Positions 46,445-58,200 of a DNA stretch of 64,000 bases are shown here, piece after piece. The DNA lies in assembly GCF_001659605.2 (NCBI RefSeq), contig NC_035172.2, positions 16,183,051-16,247,050 on the forward strand, read 5' to 3'. The notes beneath the pieces were generated by a model. That model was not told the origin of the DNA, ran no database searches, and saw only the letters and a list, made by a program, of their open reading frames with translations. Position 1 is the first letter of the stretch, and the number at the start of each line of letters is the position of its first letter. This stretch comes from Manihot esculenta. Taxonomy: Eukaryota; Streptophyta; Magnoliopsida; Malpighiales; Euphorbiaceae. Both the position numbers and the translations under genes were made by a program.

Positions 46445-48709
46445 TGTAACGACCCCAAAAAGGACCGTCACCGGCGCTAGGATTCAGGTCGGCTTAAGGC
46501 CGCCAGAACCCGTAGCAAGCCTGCTATACTCTCTGTGTACCTGTGACCTCATACATGATCATACATTTTCAGTGAAAATAAAACTCTTTTCTGAATCAAG
46601 GCTTAACCTGTGCATGCACTATCTCTGTACTCTGTACTCATGTACTCTGTGCTCTGTATCCCTGACTAGAGCTTACTCTAGATGGGTTCATTCATACCTG
46701 TTAAGCCTGGTTTTCACATACAGGACAAGCATATATACATATACAGATCATGTACAAAACATACATCACTAGGTCTAGGTCAAGCAACAACTAGTACATC
46801 TCTTTAATATTACATGTCCACTCTAAGCTATTACAGATCTCTTCACTTTTCCTGTATTCTGCTGGACTGTCCCTGTACACTGTACACTGAACCTGCAAAA
46901 CTGGGGTTAAGGGAGTGGGATGAGCTCTATAGCCCAGTGAGTAGAACAGTAAAACATCGTAGTAAAATATGATCTCATGGAATGCGCCATAACACAGACA
47001 AGCCACATCAAGAGTAAACCTGTCACCACATAGTCCCAGTAACTCTGTGCCAGGGCGTAGAATCGAGCACCTGGTCTTCCTGTCATATATGTATATGTGT
47101 ATATAACACCTGTGAACTTACCATTGCCAGGGCGTAGTCAAAGGCTCCTGGACTTTGCTATACCTGCCAGGGCGTAGTCAAAGGCTCCTGGTCTTTGCTA
47201 TACGTGCCAGGGCGTAGTCAAAGGCTCCTGGTCTTCCTGTCTGTGACTATTGGATCATTCAGCATTTACTCACATCATCAAATAAACAATGCAATGCAAC
47301 ATATTCGTGAATACTAATGCAATCAACCTATGGCATAAACATGATGCATGAGATATGCTAAAAGCAGTTTGTGATTCAATTAAAAGTCATAAGTTTAGTT
47401 CCACTCACCTCTGGCTCTGGACTGACTGACTCTGCAGGTTCTGAATCTCTGGAGCAGTACTCACTGCTGCTCTCTCTGGTTCCTCTGGTCTGTACCTATA
47501 CAGATGGACTCAAATGAGGGACCAAACTAACTTATCAATACCTCTCGTATACGTTATGACACTCCCCAAGAATCCCCTGAAATTCACTTAACTAGCCATG
47601 CAAGAACATGCAAAAGAAAAGCTGGACAGAACACTTTCGGCGGCAGGTTCGGCGGCCGAATGTCCTCTCCAGAGACGAAACTCAAGCACCTTCGGCGGCC
47701 GAATCTCTATGTTCGGCGGCCGAACCCTTTCGGGGGCAAGTTTCGGAGGCCACAAGGCACTCCAGAGACGAAAGTCTCTACCCTTCGGCGGCACCTTCGG
47801 CGGCCGAAGTCCCTAAACAGAGCCGAACATGCAAAACTCACGGGGGCAAGCTGTGGCAGCCAAAGCCACCATGCACGAGGTTCGGCGGCCGAATGAACTT
47901 TCGGCTGCCGAACCTGAGTTCATCCAGAACTCAGCTTCAACGGCAAACCATCTTCTCCTTCCCCTCAAGCTCTCAAAACATGCAGCTCTCATCTACTCAA
48001 CATACATATACTCATGTATATGATCACAGGGGTCCAAAACTATCTACTAACCCCAAACAACAAATCAAACATAACACATAAACATTTACACATGCATAAA
48101 TCATCAACACTATCCTTAAGAACCTAAACATGCATCTCCTTCCACAAATCCCCCTAAAACCTTCAGAAAACATATTCAAGAACATCACTTACCTCCTGTC
48201 GTAAGAAGCTACACACTCTAAACAAGGGAAACGGGTCACCTCCTCTCACACTCTCAAACTCTCTCAAACTCACGTTTGTTTCTCTCAACTCTCAATACCT
48301 TTGCAAGCACCTCAAACTGCTGTGAGAACAACCAAAAACATGTACAGATGAGTCATAAGAGACGTGGTCATTCCATGGCAAGAATCTGAGGCCAACACTT
48401 GTCAAAACAAACATGACTCAGCTCACTAGCCAACTCATCGTCGGCTGCCCAATCACAGGCAAGACCATGCAACCTTCGGAGGCCGAACTTCCCTTCGGAA
48501 GCCAAACACTTTCGGCGGCCGAACTTACTTTCGGCGGCCGAACTTGGCTCATCTGCCTTAGGTCATTTCAACTCAAAAACTCTCTTCCCTTATCCTTAAA
48601 ACATCTCATAAAACACATAATAGCACTGAAAAACATCTAACACACTTCGACATCCTGGATTCCACCGGTAACCAGGAATGCCGACGCCGGACTCTAGCCG
48701 GGTATTACA
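46445..48709 (-). repeat. 5' LTR of Tekay-C (right copy)
   Basis: 2265 bp, apparently identical to 38986-41250. It carries the same palindrome clusters shifted by 7459. The segment 46225-46429 between LTR and coding start is the short leader. Confidence 0.93.
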
Positions 48710-48714
48710 TCTTT

Positions 48715-50478
48715 GCACTCAAGATGTGGAGGCACTACCTCTATGGGGTAAAATGTGAGATCTTTACAGATCATAAGAGCCTGCAGTACATCCTGAGTCA
48801 AAGAGATTTGAATTTGAGACAGAGGAGATGGGTAGAGCTGCTGAGTGACTATGATTGCAAGATTCAGTATCATCCGGGTAAGGCGAATGTTGTGGCAGAC
48901 GCCCTAAGCCGGAAGTCACTAGGCAGTCTATCCCACATCACGGCAGAGAGGAGACCAGTGGTGAAGGAGTTTTACAAGCTCATTGATGAAGGTCTACAGT
49001 TGGAGTTGTCTGGTACAGGTGCTTTAGTGGCTTAGATGAGAGTGACACCTGTGTTTCTGGAGCAAGTGGCTCAGAAACAGCATGAGGACCCAGAGTTAGT
49101 GAAGATTGCCAGGACTGTTCAGTCAGGCAAAGATAGTGAGTTCAGATTTGACAGTAAGGGGATCCTCCGCTATGGGAGTCGACTATGTGTACCAGATGAC
49201 ATAGGGCTAAAAGGAGACATTATGAGAGAGGCTCATAATGCAAGATACAGCGTTCATCCCGGAGCCACCAAGATGTATCAAGATTTGAAGAAGGTTTATT
49301 GGTGGCCAGCGATGAAGAAAGAAGTGGCACAGTTTGTGTCCGCCTGCGAAGTATGTCAGAGGGTGAAGCTGGAACATCAGAAGCCGGCTGGAATGCTTAA
49401 CCCGCTACCTATTCCAGAATGGAAATGGGAGAATATAGCTATGGACTTCGTAGTGGGGTTACCAGCGACGTCCAACAGATTGGACTCCATATGGGTGATT
49501 GTGGACAGACTCACCAAATCTGCTCACTTCATCCCTGTCAGGAGTGGCTACTCTGTGGACAAGTTGGCGCAGGTATATGTGGATGAGATCGTCAGGCTGC
49601 ATGGGGTTCCTGTTTCAATAGTGTCTGATAGAGGGCCCCAGTTCACCTTCAGGTTTTGGCGGAGTCTGCAGAATGCCATGGGTACCAGGTTGGATTTCAG
49701 TACTGCCTTTCATCCCCAGACGGATGGACAATCAGAAAGGACCATCCAGACCATAGAGGATATGCTTAGAATGTGTGTGCTGGACTTTGGCGGTTCTTGG
49801 AGGCAGCATCTACCTTTGGTGGAGTTTGCCTACAATAACAGCCATCATGCTAGCATCGGGATGGCTCCATATGAAGCTTTATACGGAAGGAAGTGCAGGT
49901 CACCTGTTTGCTGGGAGGAAGTTGGAGAGAAGGCCTTGGCAGGGCCTGAGTTAGTAGAGATTACCAGCAGGGTGGTACCCATAATCAAAGAGAGAATCAA
50001 TACTGCTGCAAGTAGACAGAAGAGTTATGCAGACATCCGCAGACGGCAAGTAGAGTTTCAGGAGGGGGATCTGGTATTGCTCAAGGTGTCTCCTATGAAA
50101 GGAGTGGTTCGCTTTGGGAAGAAAGGTAAACTAGCCCCACGATACATCGGACCCTTTGAAATCTTGCAGAAGATTGGGAATGTGTCGTACAAGCTAGATT
50201 TGCCTACTTCAATGGCAAGAATCCATCCGGTTTTCCATGTTTCAATGTTGAGGAAATTTGTGTCAGATCCGGGCAAGGTTCTTAGTGAGCCTGATGTGGA
50301 GATCCAAGAGGATCTTACCTATGTTGAGCAGCCAGTGCGGATCATAGACACCCAGATCAGAAAGCTAAGAAACAAGGAAATCCCGATGGTGAAAGTCTTG
50401 TGGAACCACCACAATTTGGAAGAATGCACTTGGGAGACACGGGAGTCCATGCTCCAGCAATACCCTTATCTTTTCTAA
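48715..50478 (+). pseudogene. Tekay-B polyprotein, 3' part (RNase H remainder, integrase, chromodomain), broken
   Basis: Resumes at [11 protein letters not shown], directly continuing the frame broken at 38985. TAG at 49033-49035 replaces CAG of Tekay-A and -C. Then come the integrase zinc module ([12 protein letters not shown]), the catalytic Asp in MDFVVGL, Asp in SDRGPQF and Glu in GQSER, the C-terminal [13 protein letters not shown] region and the chromodomain ending LQQYPYLF. Confidence 0.92.
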
Positions 50479-50551
50479 GGTTAGTTCTTTGTGAGTTTTA
50501 TGTGTTTTATGTATACGTTATGTGTATGTCATGCTTTGTGCTAGTTGAGGA

Positions 50552-50585
50552 ACATTCGGGGACGAATGTACTTAAGGGGGGAGAA
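50552..50585 (+). promoter_or_regulatory. Stem-loop and polypurine tract of Tekay-B
   Basis: ACATTCG-GGGA-CGAATGT (50552-50569) is followed by AAGGGGGGAGAA (50574-50585) and the 3' LTR. Confidence 0.8.
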
Positions 50586-52793
50586 TGTAATACCCGGCTA
50601 GACTCCGGTATCGGAATTCCTACCATTCGGTGGAATCTCGGATGTCGGAGACCTCTAGAAGGGTAAAGCCATGTTTTCATGAAATGTTTTTAATTGTTTT
50701 TCATGGTTTTAAGTAAAGAGGAAATGAGTTTTTGGAATAAAAACACCCTTGGAGGAAACTCAGGTTCGGCCGCCGAAACTCAAAGTTCGGCCGCCGAACA
50801 TGCATGCTTTTCGGGTGAGCCTTAAGCCCCCGAAAGCATAAGTGAGGGAAGTCCAGGTTCGGCCGCCGAACCTCAAGTTCGGCCGCTGAACATGGCATGC
50901 ATGCGGGGGCACGTTCGGCTCCCGAATGTGGCCTGGCCAGCCACTATAAAAGAGCCCCTTAGCCGAAATGGGCGAGCTTTCTCCCCATTTTCGGCCAAGG
51001 TGAGCCCTTCCGCTGTTCCTCACCATCCTTGAGTTCCTTCCTTCAAATCTTTCAAGATTTTCACAAGTTTTTACGTTGTTCTGAAGATTTTCGAGTTTAA
51101 AGCAAGTTTTGGAGCTTTGAGGTTCAAGAACTCAAAATCTCCCACCTCCGAGTTTAGGACGTCTCTCTCTCGATCTTCAAGAGGTAAGAGCCGATCTTAA
51201 GCTTATTTCATGTTTAATGTAAGTTTTATGCAAGATCTATGGGGTAGAATGCATGTTTAGCTCATAGTTAGGTTTTTGAGTTAATGTTATGTTTTGAGCA
51301 ATATATGTTGGATTTGGGTTGTTGTTGTGTGTTGTAGTTGGGGTTTAAGTTAGTTTGAGGCCCCTAGGAGCCAATGTATGTATGTTTGCATGTTTTGGTT
51401 GAGCTAAATGCATGATTGGAAGTTTTGGAGGCAAATGTGCTTAAAGGAGCCAAGTTTCTGCCCTTTGGCAGAAACCAGGTTCGGCAGCCGAAGGAACTTT
51501 CGGCCGCCGAACATGGCTGGGGAGGCAGGCCTTTCGGCTGCCGAAGTTGCCCCCGAAAAGAGACTTTCGTCTCTGTCTGGGACTTTCGGCCGCCGAACCT
51601 GCCCTGTTCTGCCTTCCTTTGCATGTTTTTGCATGATTGTTTTGTGGTGGTTTAGGGGGTTTTTGGGGGATGTTTTTAGAGTTATGTTCTAGTTGTTTGG
51701 TCCCTCATTTGAGTCCACCTGTGTAGGTTCGGACCCGAGGAACCGAGGACCCCAGCAGTGAGTCAGCTGCATCAGTCTTTGTCAGAGCTAGCCAGAGGTG
51801 AGTAGAATAAACCTTATGTTTTTAAAGCAAATGAATTATACAGTTGAGCATGTTCATGCATCATGAATGCCATGTGATGAAATAGGTTGTTTGCATTAGA
51901 ATCCACGAATATGTTGCACTGCATTTATGATGTTGATGTGGATTGGTTATTGGATGACCTTTTAGTCATCATATGATATGATGATGCTACGGCATGGTAT
52001 GGTATGGAAGTCCAGGTTGTACCCATTCTACGTCCCTGGCACTAAGTAAGAGAAAGTCCAGGTTGTACCCATTCTACGTCCCTGGCACATTGGAATGTTA
52101 TGATATGTTATGTTAAGAGAAAGACCGGTTGTACCCATTCTACGTCCCGGCACTTTGGAATGTAGAGGACTATTGGTGACAATACCATCCGAGATGTGAT
52201 TTGTTGTGATGTGTTGCATTACATGATGGCATGAGATTTAAATGTCTTCTATTATTCTGCTCACTGGACTCTAGTAGCTCACCACTTTTCCCTAATCCCC
52301 CAGGATTGCAGGTACGGGCTAGACAGAGAAGTCAAGAAGAGTAAAGTCTTATGTTTGTAATAGATAGATAGTGGACATGGTAAATGGTATAATGATTTAA
52401 AGTTAAATAGTTATGTTATGTATAATGATATTGAGGTTTAGAAGTGTGCTTGACCATAGTTCATTATAATCCCTTGTTGATACATGATCTTAATGTCTAT
52501 TGATGTTTATGTTTAACCAATTCAACTTATGATGTATTGCCCCTTGGGGCATTGATGGGATCCCACAGAGGGGTCAAGTTTATGATTAAGATTATGTTTA
52601 GTGCATGCACAGGTTGAGTTTGGTGTATGAGGAATGAATGAAAGAAAAGTTTTTAATTTTTATGTATGATTGTTGATCATGTATGGGATTGAACAGGTTT
52701 ACAGGTTACATGTCAGGCTTGCTACGGGTCCCGGCGGCCTTAAGCCGATCTGGATCCTAGCGCCGGTAGCGGTCCGAATTTTGGATCGTTACA
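50586..52793 (+). repeat. 3' LTR of Tekay-B
   Basis: 2208 bp, colinear with the 5' LTR but lacking a 66-bp palindrome-containing block (equivalent to about 34221-34286). Confidence 0.92.
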
Positions 52794-53746
52794 TGTATGG
52801 CCGTGCTCAAATGAATTGATAGTGTGATCAATATTATTTGAATTTATCAGTCTACTTAGAGATCGACAAATCATAAGTTTGAATATTATAAGTTTGACAT
52901 TAACCATGACTTATGTTCAAACTAGATATCGTGTGACAAAGGGATTAATTCATGTTCTATTTAATAGGTTTTATCGGACTATTGATCCTCATATTAATTG
53001 GGTAGTCATAATGTCTTGCTAGAGGCCACTTATGACTTATAGACCTTATTGGACTGGGCCTATTGCCAATTAATGTGAGCCTATTGGGTCACACACAAGA
53101 ACGTTGTTGATGTGTTATATTAATGGGCTAAAAGCCCATTAGTATAATTAATAATAATAAAGTATTATTATTATTAATATTAATTAATAATAATAAAGTG
53201 TTATTATTGTTAATTATTTATTATTATAAGATAATAATATTTAAAAGATCTGCAGTCTATCTGTAACTGTTACAGATAAATGACTCTATCACATAAAGAT
53301 ATTTGAGTATCTATGAGATTGTGATAGTGGGTTCTGAACACACCTCTTTTGGAAAAAGAGTAGTACAACTCTTTTAGGAAAAGAGTTGTGGGAAAATAAA
53401 AAGATTGAAACATATAAATACTCTTTCTACGAAGAGAGTGTTGACGACAGTTTTTAGAAAATTCAGTCTAACCGCTGCAGATTGTGGAGCACATAATCTA
53501 TCCATCCTTGATAGAGCTAGCACTCTAGAAGGATAGAAGACATTCATGTGGATACCATTGAGGGTGTTCGTTTGAAAAGGCAGCACCATCAGTCCGGCAT
53601 TGTATCTTCTTGACGAGATTAACAGGTTAGTCTCATATCCATCTTTTGAATTAAACGAAGTACTCGGATTCTGGGAAAGGAAATCAATAGAGATTTTATT
53701 TTTCCGCTGGGCAATTGGGTTGCAATAATCTCAGGATTTCCTAACA
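52794..53746 (+). repeat. Copia 5' LTR, third piece
   Basis: Matches 59426-60337. It is about 36 bp longer because an AT-rich TAATAATAATAAAG block near 53150-53215 is expanded. It contains a TATA box and an upstream hairpin, and ends CCTAACA before the primer-binding site. Confidence 0.92.
53365..53420 (+). promoter_or_regulatory. Copia LTR promoter: perfect 11-bp hairpin upstream of a TATA box
   Basis: ACAACTCTTTT-AGG-AAAAGAGTTGT (53365-53389) is a perfect inverted repeat. TATAAATA follows at 53413-53420. The same arrangement occurs in the 3' LTR (59956-59980 and 60004-60011). A weaker CTCTTTTGGAAAAAGAG inverted repeat lies directly upstream. Confidence 0.7.
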
Positions 53747-53747
53747 G

Positions 53748-53760
53748 TGGTATCAGAGCC
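53748..53760 (+). promoter_or_regulatory. Primer-binding site of the Copia element
   Basis: TGGTATCAGAGCC, one base after the LTR end, complementary to initiator tRNA-Met. Confidence 0.92.
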
Positions 53761-53934
53761 AACCTGTGCTTTTCGTTTAAATTAATTATGCCATGATTGA
53801 TATTATATATGTGATATATATTTATTAGAATGGCATGATAATTATGGATGAATGATTGGATCATTTAGATAATTTTAATTTTTGTTAGAAAAATTAAATT
53901 AATTAAAAAAAAGGGAAAAATTTCTGCAAATCGT

Positions 53935-54385
53935 GTTGATGAAGAACACAACTGTAGGGCCACGTCCACCATCGTCCCGGTGGATCGCGCGTCCCTGTGG
54001 GTCGTGCGCCCGATGGAACGCGATTCCCTTCATGAATTTTGTCGGCAATGGTGTTGCCGATCGTCACGTCCCGCTAATCGGCAATGCGCTGTCGCCATGC
54101 GATGGTCGGCGGCGTCGCCTTCTTGAGAGCTGGCCTGATGGTCATCGCCGGCGGTTCTTCATGTGATGGACAGGGGCTTCAAGGCGAAGGTAGATCTCGG
54201 CTCCTTGCGATTTGCAGAAATTGGAAGCTCGCTGGTGCTGTTTGATCGCCCGGAAAATGCGCAATGGTTGCGCGATCTTCTGGGCGACGGAATGACGGCG
54301 GAGCGGGATGACCCACGGGCTGCTGGTTGCTTGACGGCGGTTAGGATTCATCTGAGGAAGAAGATAATTACAATTTTGCCCTTGG
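53935..54385. other. GC-rich block in the Copia leader, origin unknown
   Basis: About 450 bp rich in CG dinucleotides (for example GCGTCCC, TCGGCGGCG, GCGCGATC), bounded on both sides by A/T-rich leader. Open frames at 53933-54166 and 54163-54393 have no recognised domain. It could be a captured host-gene fragment or a structured leader; I cannot tell which. Confidence 0.5.
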
Positions 54386-54417
54386 ATTTATAAAATAAAA
54401 AAAATTAAAATAAAATG

Positions 54418-54798
54418 AGAAAATAAATTTTGAATTATTTTCTTTTAGTCTTTAAATCAGATTTAAATGACTATATTTTATTATTTTCTTTTAATCTTTA
54501 AATCAGATTTAAATGACTATATTTTATTATTTTATCATATATTAGTATGAGATACTATACATTATTGTTTATATATATATATATATATGCATATAGGATG
54601 GTATAATATATATATGCAAGATAAAATAATTATAAGAAAATAAATTTTAAATTATTTTCTTTTAGTGTTTAAATCATATTTAAATGACTATATTTTATTA
54701 TTTTGTCATATGTTAGTATGAGATACTATGTATTATTGTCTATATATATATGTATGCATATAGGATGCTATAATATATATATGCAAGACAAAATAATT
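54418..54798. repeat. AT-rich direct duplication in the Copia leader
   Basis: A unit beginning AGAAAATAAATTTT (about 54418-54635) is repeated at 54636-54798 with few changes, including TTAGTATGAGATACTAT and GCATATAGGATG. The first unit has a further 46-bp tandem duplication of the TTAAATCAGATTTAAATGAC segment. A (TA)n run lies at about 54571-54589. Confidence 0.8.
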
Positions 54799-55278
54799 AA
54801 AATTAAAAGATGAACCCTCACTCTAAAATTTTAAGTTTTAATGCCACCCATATATTAAAAACCTATCAAGACTAAGATCACCAAAATGCAGGTTTTGCCA
54901 AAGCAAAGTGCATTAGGTTATCCTAGTAAGATAGGATGAGTAATAGTTACTCATTTATTTAATTTTGGTTGAGCTTAATTAGGCTATCAAAACGGTTTTG
55001 GGCCTAAAGCATTAGATGGGGTATAACATGCATTTGACATATGATGTCAACACCTCATAATTTAAGAGTTACATTAGATGTAATTGGTAAGGAGTTACCT
55101 ATCTAAATAACTTAATTCTAAGCGTCATGCCAAAGCTGACTTAGAATTAGGTGAAATATGGATTTTAGCCCACTAAAATATTATTATTATTTTGAGGGTT
55201 GTATTTTAGTGAGAGACTATTATTACCTCAATATTAATTTACTAAATTAATTATGTTTGCATATTTTTGTAGATAATT

Positions 55279-58200
55279 ATGGCTGCTAATAACAATTCTA
55301 CCTTATCACTGCGATCTATCCTTGAGAAGGATAAACTGAAAGAAATTGGGACTAATTTTGTTGACTGGTTTAGAAACTTGAGAATTGTTCTCAAGCAAGA
55401 GAAAAAGTCCTATGTGCTTGATGAAGCTATCCCAGAACCACCTCCTGCTGATGCTATTAATGCTGTTAAGAACAAGCATAAGAAGCATATGGATAATTCT
55501 AATGACATTGGATGTCTTATGTTGGCAACTATGTGCCCAGAACTTTAGAAGGATCTGGAGCACCTTGAGGCCTATGAGATGAGTGTCCATCTCAAACAGG
55601 CTTTCCAACAACAAGCTAGGCAGGACAGGTTTGAAACCACCATCGCATTGCATGATTGCAAAATGGCTGAAGGTGATTCAGTTAGTGCTCATGTTTTAAA
55701 GATGAAAGGCTACATTGATCACCTTGCTAGACTTGGCTACCCTCCGAGTTTAGAACTCTCCACGGATTTGATTATATATTCTTTACCTGGCAGTTTTTCT
55801 CAATTTGTCATGAACTATAACATGAATAATATGGAGAAATCCATTCCTGAGCTGCATGGGATGCTAAAGATAGCTGAGGTAAATATCAATAAAAGGCCTA
55901 CCCAAATTTTGAATGTCAATAAGGGTAAGCCCATGAAAAATAAGGGGAAGCCCAAGTCTAAAGGTGGTAATGGGCCTAAGGGACGAGGCAAGCCTAAATG
56001 GCAATCCAAGACAAAAGTTCCTAAGGAAATAATTCCTAAGGAAGGAATCTGCTTCCATTACAAGGAACCAGGGCATTGGAAGAGAAATTACAAACTCTAT
56101 TTGGACGAGTGCAAGAAGAAGAAGAGTAGTGAGACTACGACTTCAGGTATTTATGTTATAGATATTAATTTATCTATTTCTACTTCATGGGTATTAGATA
56201 CCGGATGTGGTTCTCACATTTGTACAAATGTGAAGGGTCTAAAAAGGAGTAGAAATCTGAAAAAAGGGCGATGTGGACCTACGTGTAAGCAATGGAGCAA
56301 GAGTTGTTGCCATAGCTGTAGGGACATATGAACTTGTGTTGCCCAATGGGCTTTTGTTAGTTTTGAACAATTGCTTTTATGTTCCTACTTTGAGTAGGAA
56401 TATTATTTCAGTTTCTGTTTTGGACGATGAAGGTTTTTCATTTCTTATTAAAAATAAGAAATGATCCATTAATAAAGATGATTTGTTTTATTGTATTGCA
56501 AATTCATATGATGGCCTTTATGTCCTTGATCTAGATGATTCTAGAGACAACAATATCTATAACATAACTTCTAAGAAAACTGAGCCAAATGAGTTAAACC
56601 CAACATATTTATGGCACTGTCGTCTTAGCCATATAAATGAGAATTGCATATCTAAGCACCATAAGGATGGTTTATTGGATTCATTTGATTTTGAATTATT
56701 TGAAAATTGCGAATCTTGTTTGCTTGGTAAGATGACAAAGGACCCTTTTACTGGAAAAGGTCAAAGGGCTTCAGACTTATTGGGCTTAATACATACAGAT
56801 GTATGTAGCCCACTAAGCATTAGTGCCAGGGGAGGTTACCAGTACTTCATTACATTCACTGATGATTTCAGTAGGTATGGCTATGTCTACATAATGAAAC
56901 ATAAGCATGAATCTTTTGAAATGTTTAGAACTTTTCAAAATGAAGTATAAAATCAACTTGGTAGAACTATTAAAATACTTCGATCTGATCGAGGTGGTGA
57001 ATATTTGAGCCAAGAGTTTGATGAACATCTTAGAAACTGTGGAATTGTTTCACAATTGACTCCTCCAGGAACTCCACAATGGAATGGTGTTTCTGAAAGG
57101 AAAAATCAAACTTTATTAGATATGGTTCGATCTATGATGAGTCAAACGAATCTCCCTTTATCGTTTTGGGGTTATGCCTTGGAAACAGCTGCATTCATTT
57201 TAAACCGAGTACCATCAAAAGCAGTTGAAAAGACACCATATGAGTTATGGACTGGGAAATTGCCCAATTTGTCTTTTCTTAAGATTTGGGATTGTGAGGC
57301 TTATATGAAACGCCCAGTTTCAGATAAGCTAGTTCCAAAATCTATCAAGTGCAATTTTGTGGGATATCCTAAGGAAACTAAAGGATACTATTTCTATATT
57401 CCCTCAGAGAACAAAGTGTTTGTTGCTCGAAATGGTACCTTTTTAGAAAAGGAATTTATCTCTCAGAGATTCAGTGGGAGTACATTGCGACTTGAGGAAA
57501 CTCAAGTACCACAAGAGAGCATTGAACCGCTGGTAGAACCACTTTCAGAACCACAAACAGTTATGGAAACTAAAAGGGTGACACAAGTCCCACGCAGATT
57601 TGATAGGATACGTCATCAGCCTGAGAGATATGGATTTCTCATGACTGACAGTCGTGAACTTTTACTCGAGGATGTGTACATGACACAACCTAAGGGTTTT
57701 GTAATCCCTGAGAATTCTGGAAAGATTTGCAAGCTTCAGAGATCCATTTATGGATTGAAGCAAGCTTCTCGAAGCTGGAATCTTCATTTTGATGAGACAG
57801 TCAAGGACTTTGGATTCATCAAAAATGAAGATGAACCTTGTGTTTACAAGATGGTTAGTGGGAGTGCAGTTGTGTTTCTAGTCCTATATGTGGATGACAT
57901 ATTACTCATTGGAAATGATATCCCTACCTTGCTAAAGGTTAAGACTTAGTTAGGGAATTCTTTTTTAATGAAGGACTTAGGTGAGGCCGCATATATCCTT
58001 GATATTAAGATCTATAGGAATAGATTTAAGAGGATAATTGGTCTGAGTCAAAGTACTTATATTGACAAAGTGCTGAAAAGGTTCAGCATGTAAGATTCCA
58101 AAGAGGATTCTTGCCCATGTCTCATGGTATTCATCTCAGCAAGAATCAATGTCCTATGACATTTGATGAGCGAGAACGAATGAATAAGATTCCTTATGCT

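Larger units (their letters stand above)
38986..48709 (-). mobile_element. Tekay-C: very young Tekay/Del-type chromovirus inside Tekay-B
   Basis: 9724 bp on the minus strand, flanked by TCTTT (38981-38985 and 48710-48714), inserted in the RNase H region of Tekay-B. 5' LTR 48709-46445, primer site 46441-46430, polyprotein 46224-41329, polypurine tract 41266-41251, 3' LTR 41250-38986. Both LTRs are 2265 bp and, wherever I compared them, including eight paired short ORFs at a constant offset of 7459, identical. It is more similar to Tekay-A than to its host Tekay-B. Confidence 0.95.
33220..52793 (+). mobile_element. Tekay-B: Tekay/Del-type chromovirus, split by Tekay-C
   Basis: Flanked by TGTAT (33215-33219 and 52794-52798). 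5' LTR 33220-35493, tRNA-Met primer site 35497-35508, polyprotein in two pieces (35764-38985 and 48715-50478), polypurine tract, 3' LTR 50586-52793. Its LTR text differs substantially from Tekay-A and -C, so it is a distinct subfamily, though the proteins align throughout. The LTRs differ mainly by a 66-bp block in the palindrome array. Confidence 0.93.
53761..55278 (+). other. Copia leader: GC-rich insert and AT-rich duplications, non-coding
   Basis: This 1.5-kb stretch between primer site and gag is mostly AT-rich, with one sharply GC-rich block (about 53935-54385) and a duplicated AT block (54418-54798). Two short ORFs in the GC block resemble nothing I know. Confidence 0.75.

Noticed and set aside
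53933..54393. Two ORFs in the GC-rich Copia leader as genes.
   Set aside because: No domain or homologous frame is recognised, starts are arbitrary and they lie before gag; kept only as a composition anomaly.
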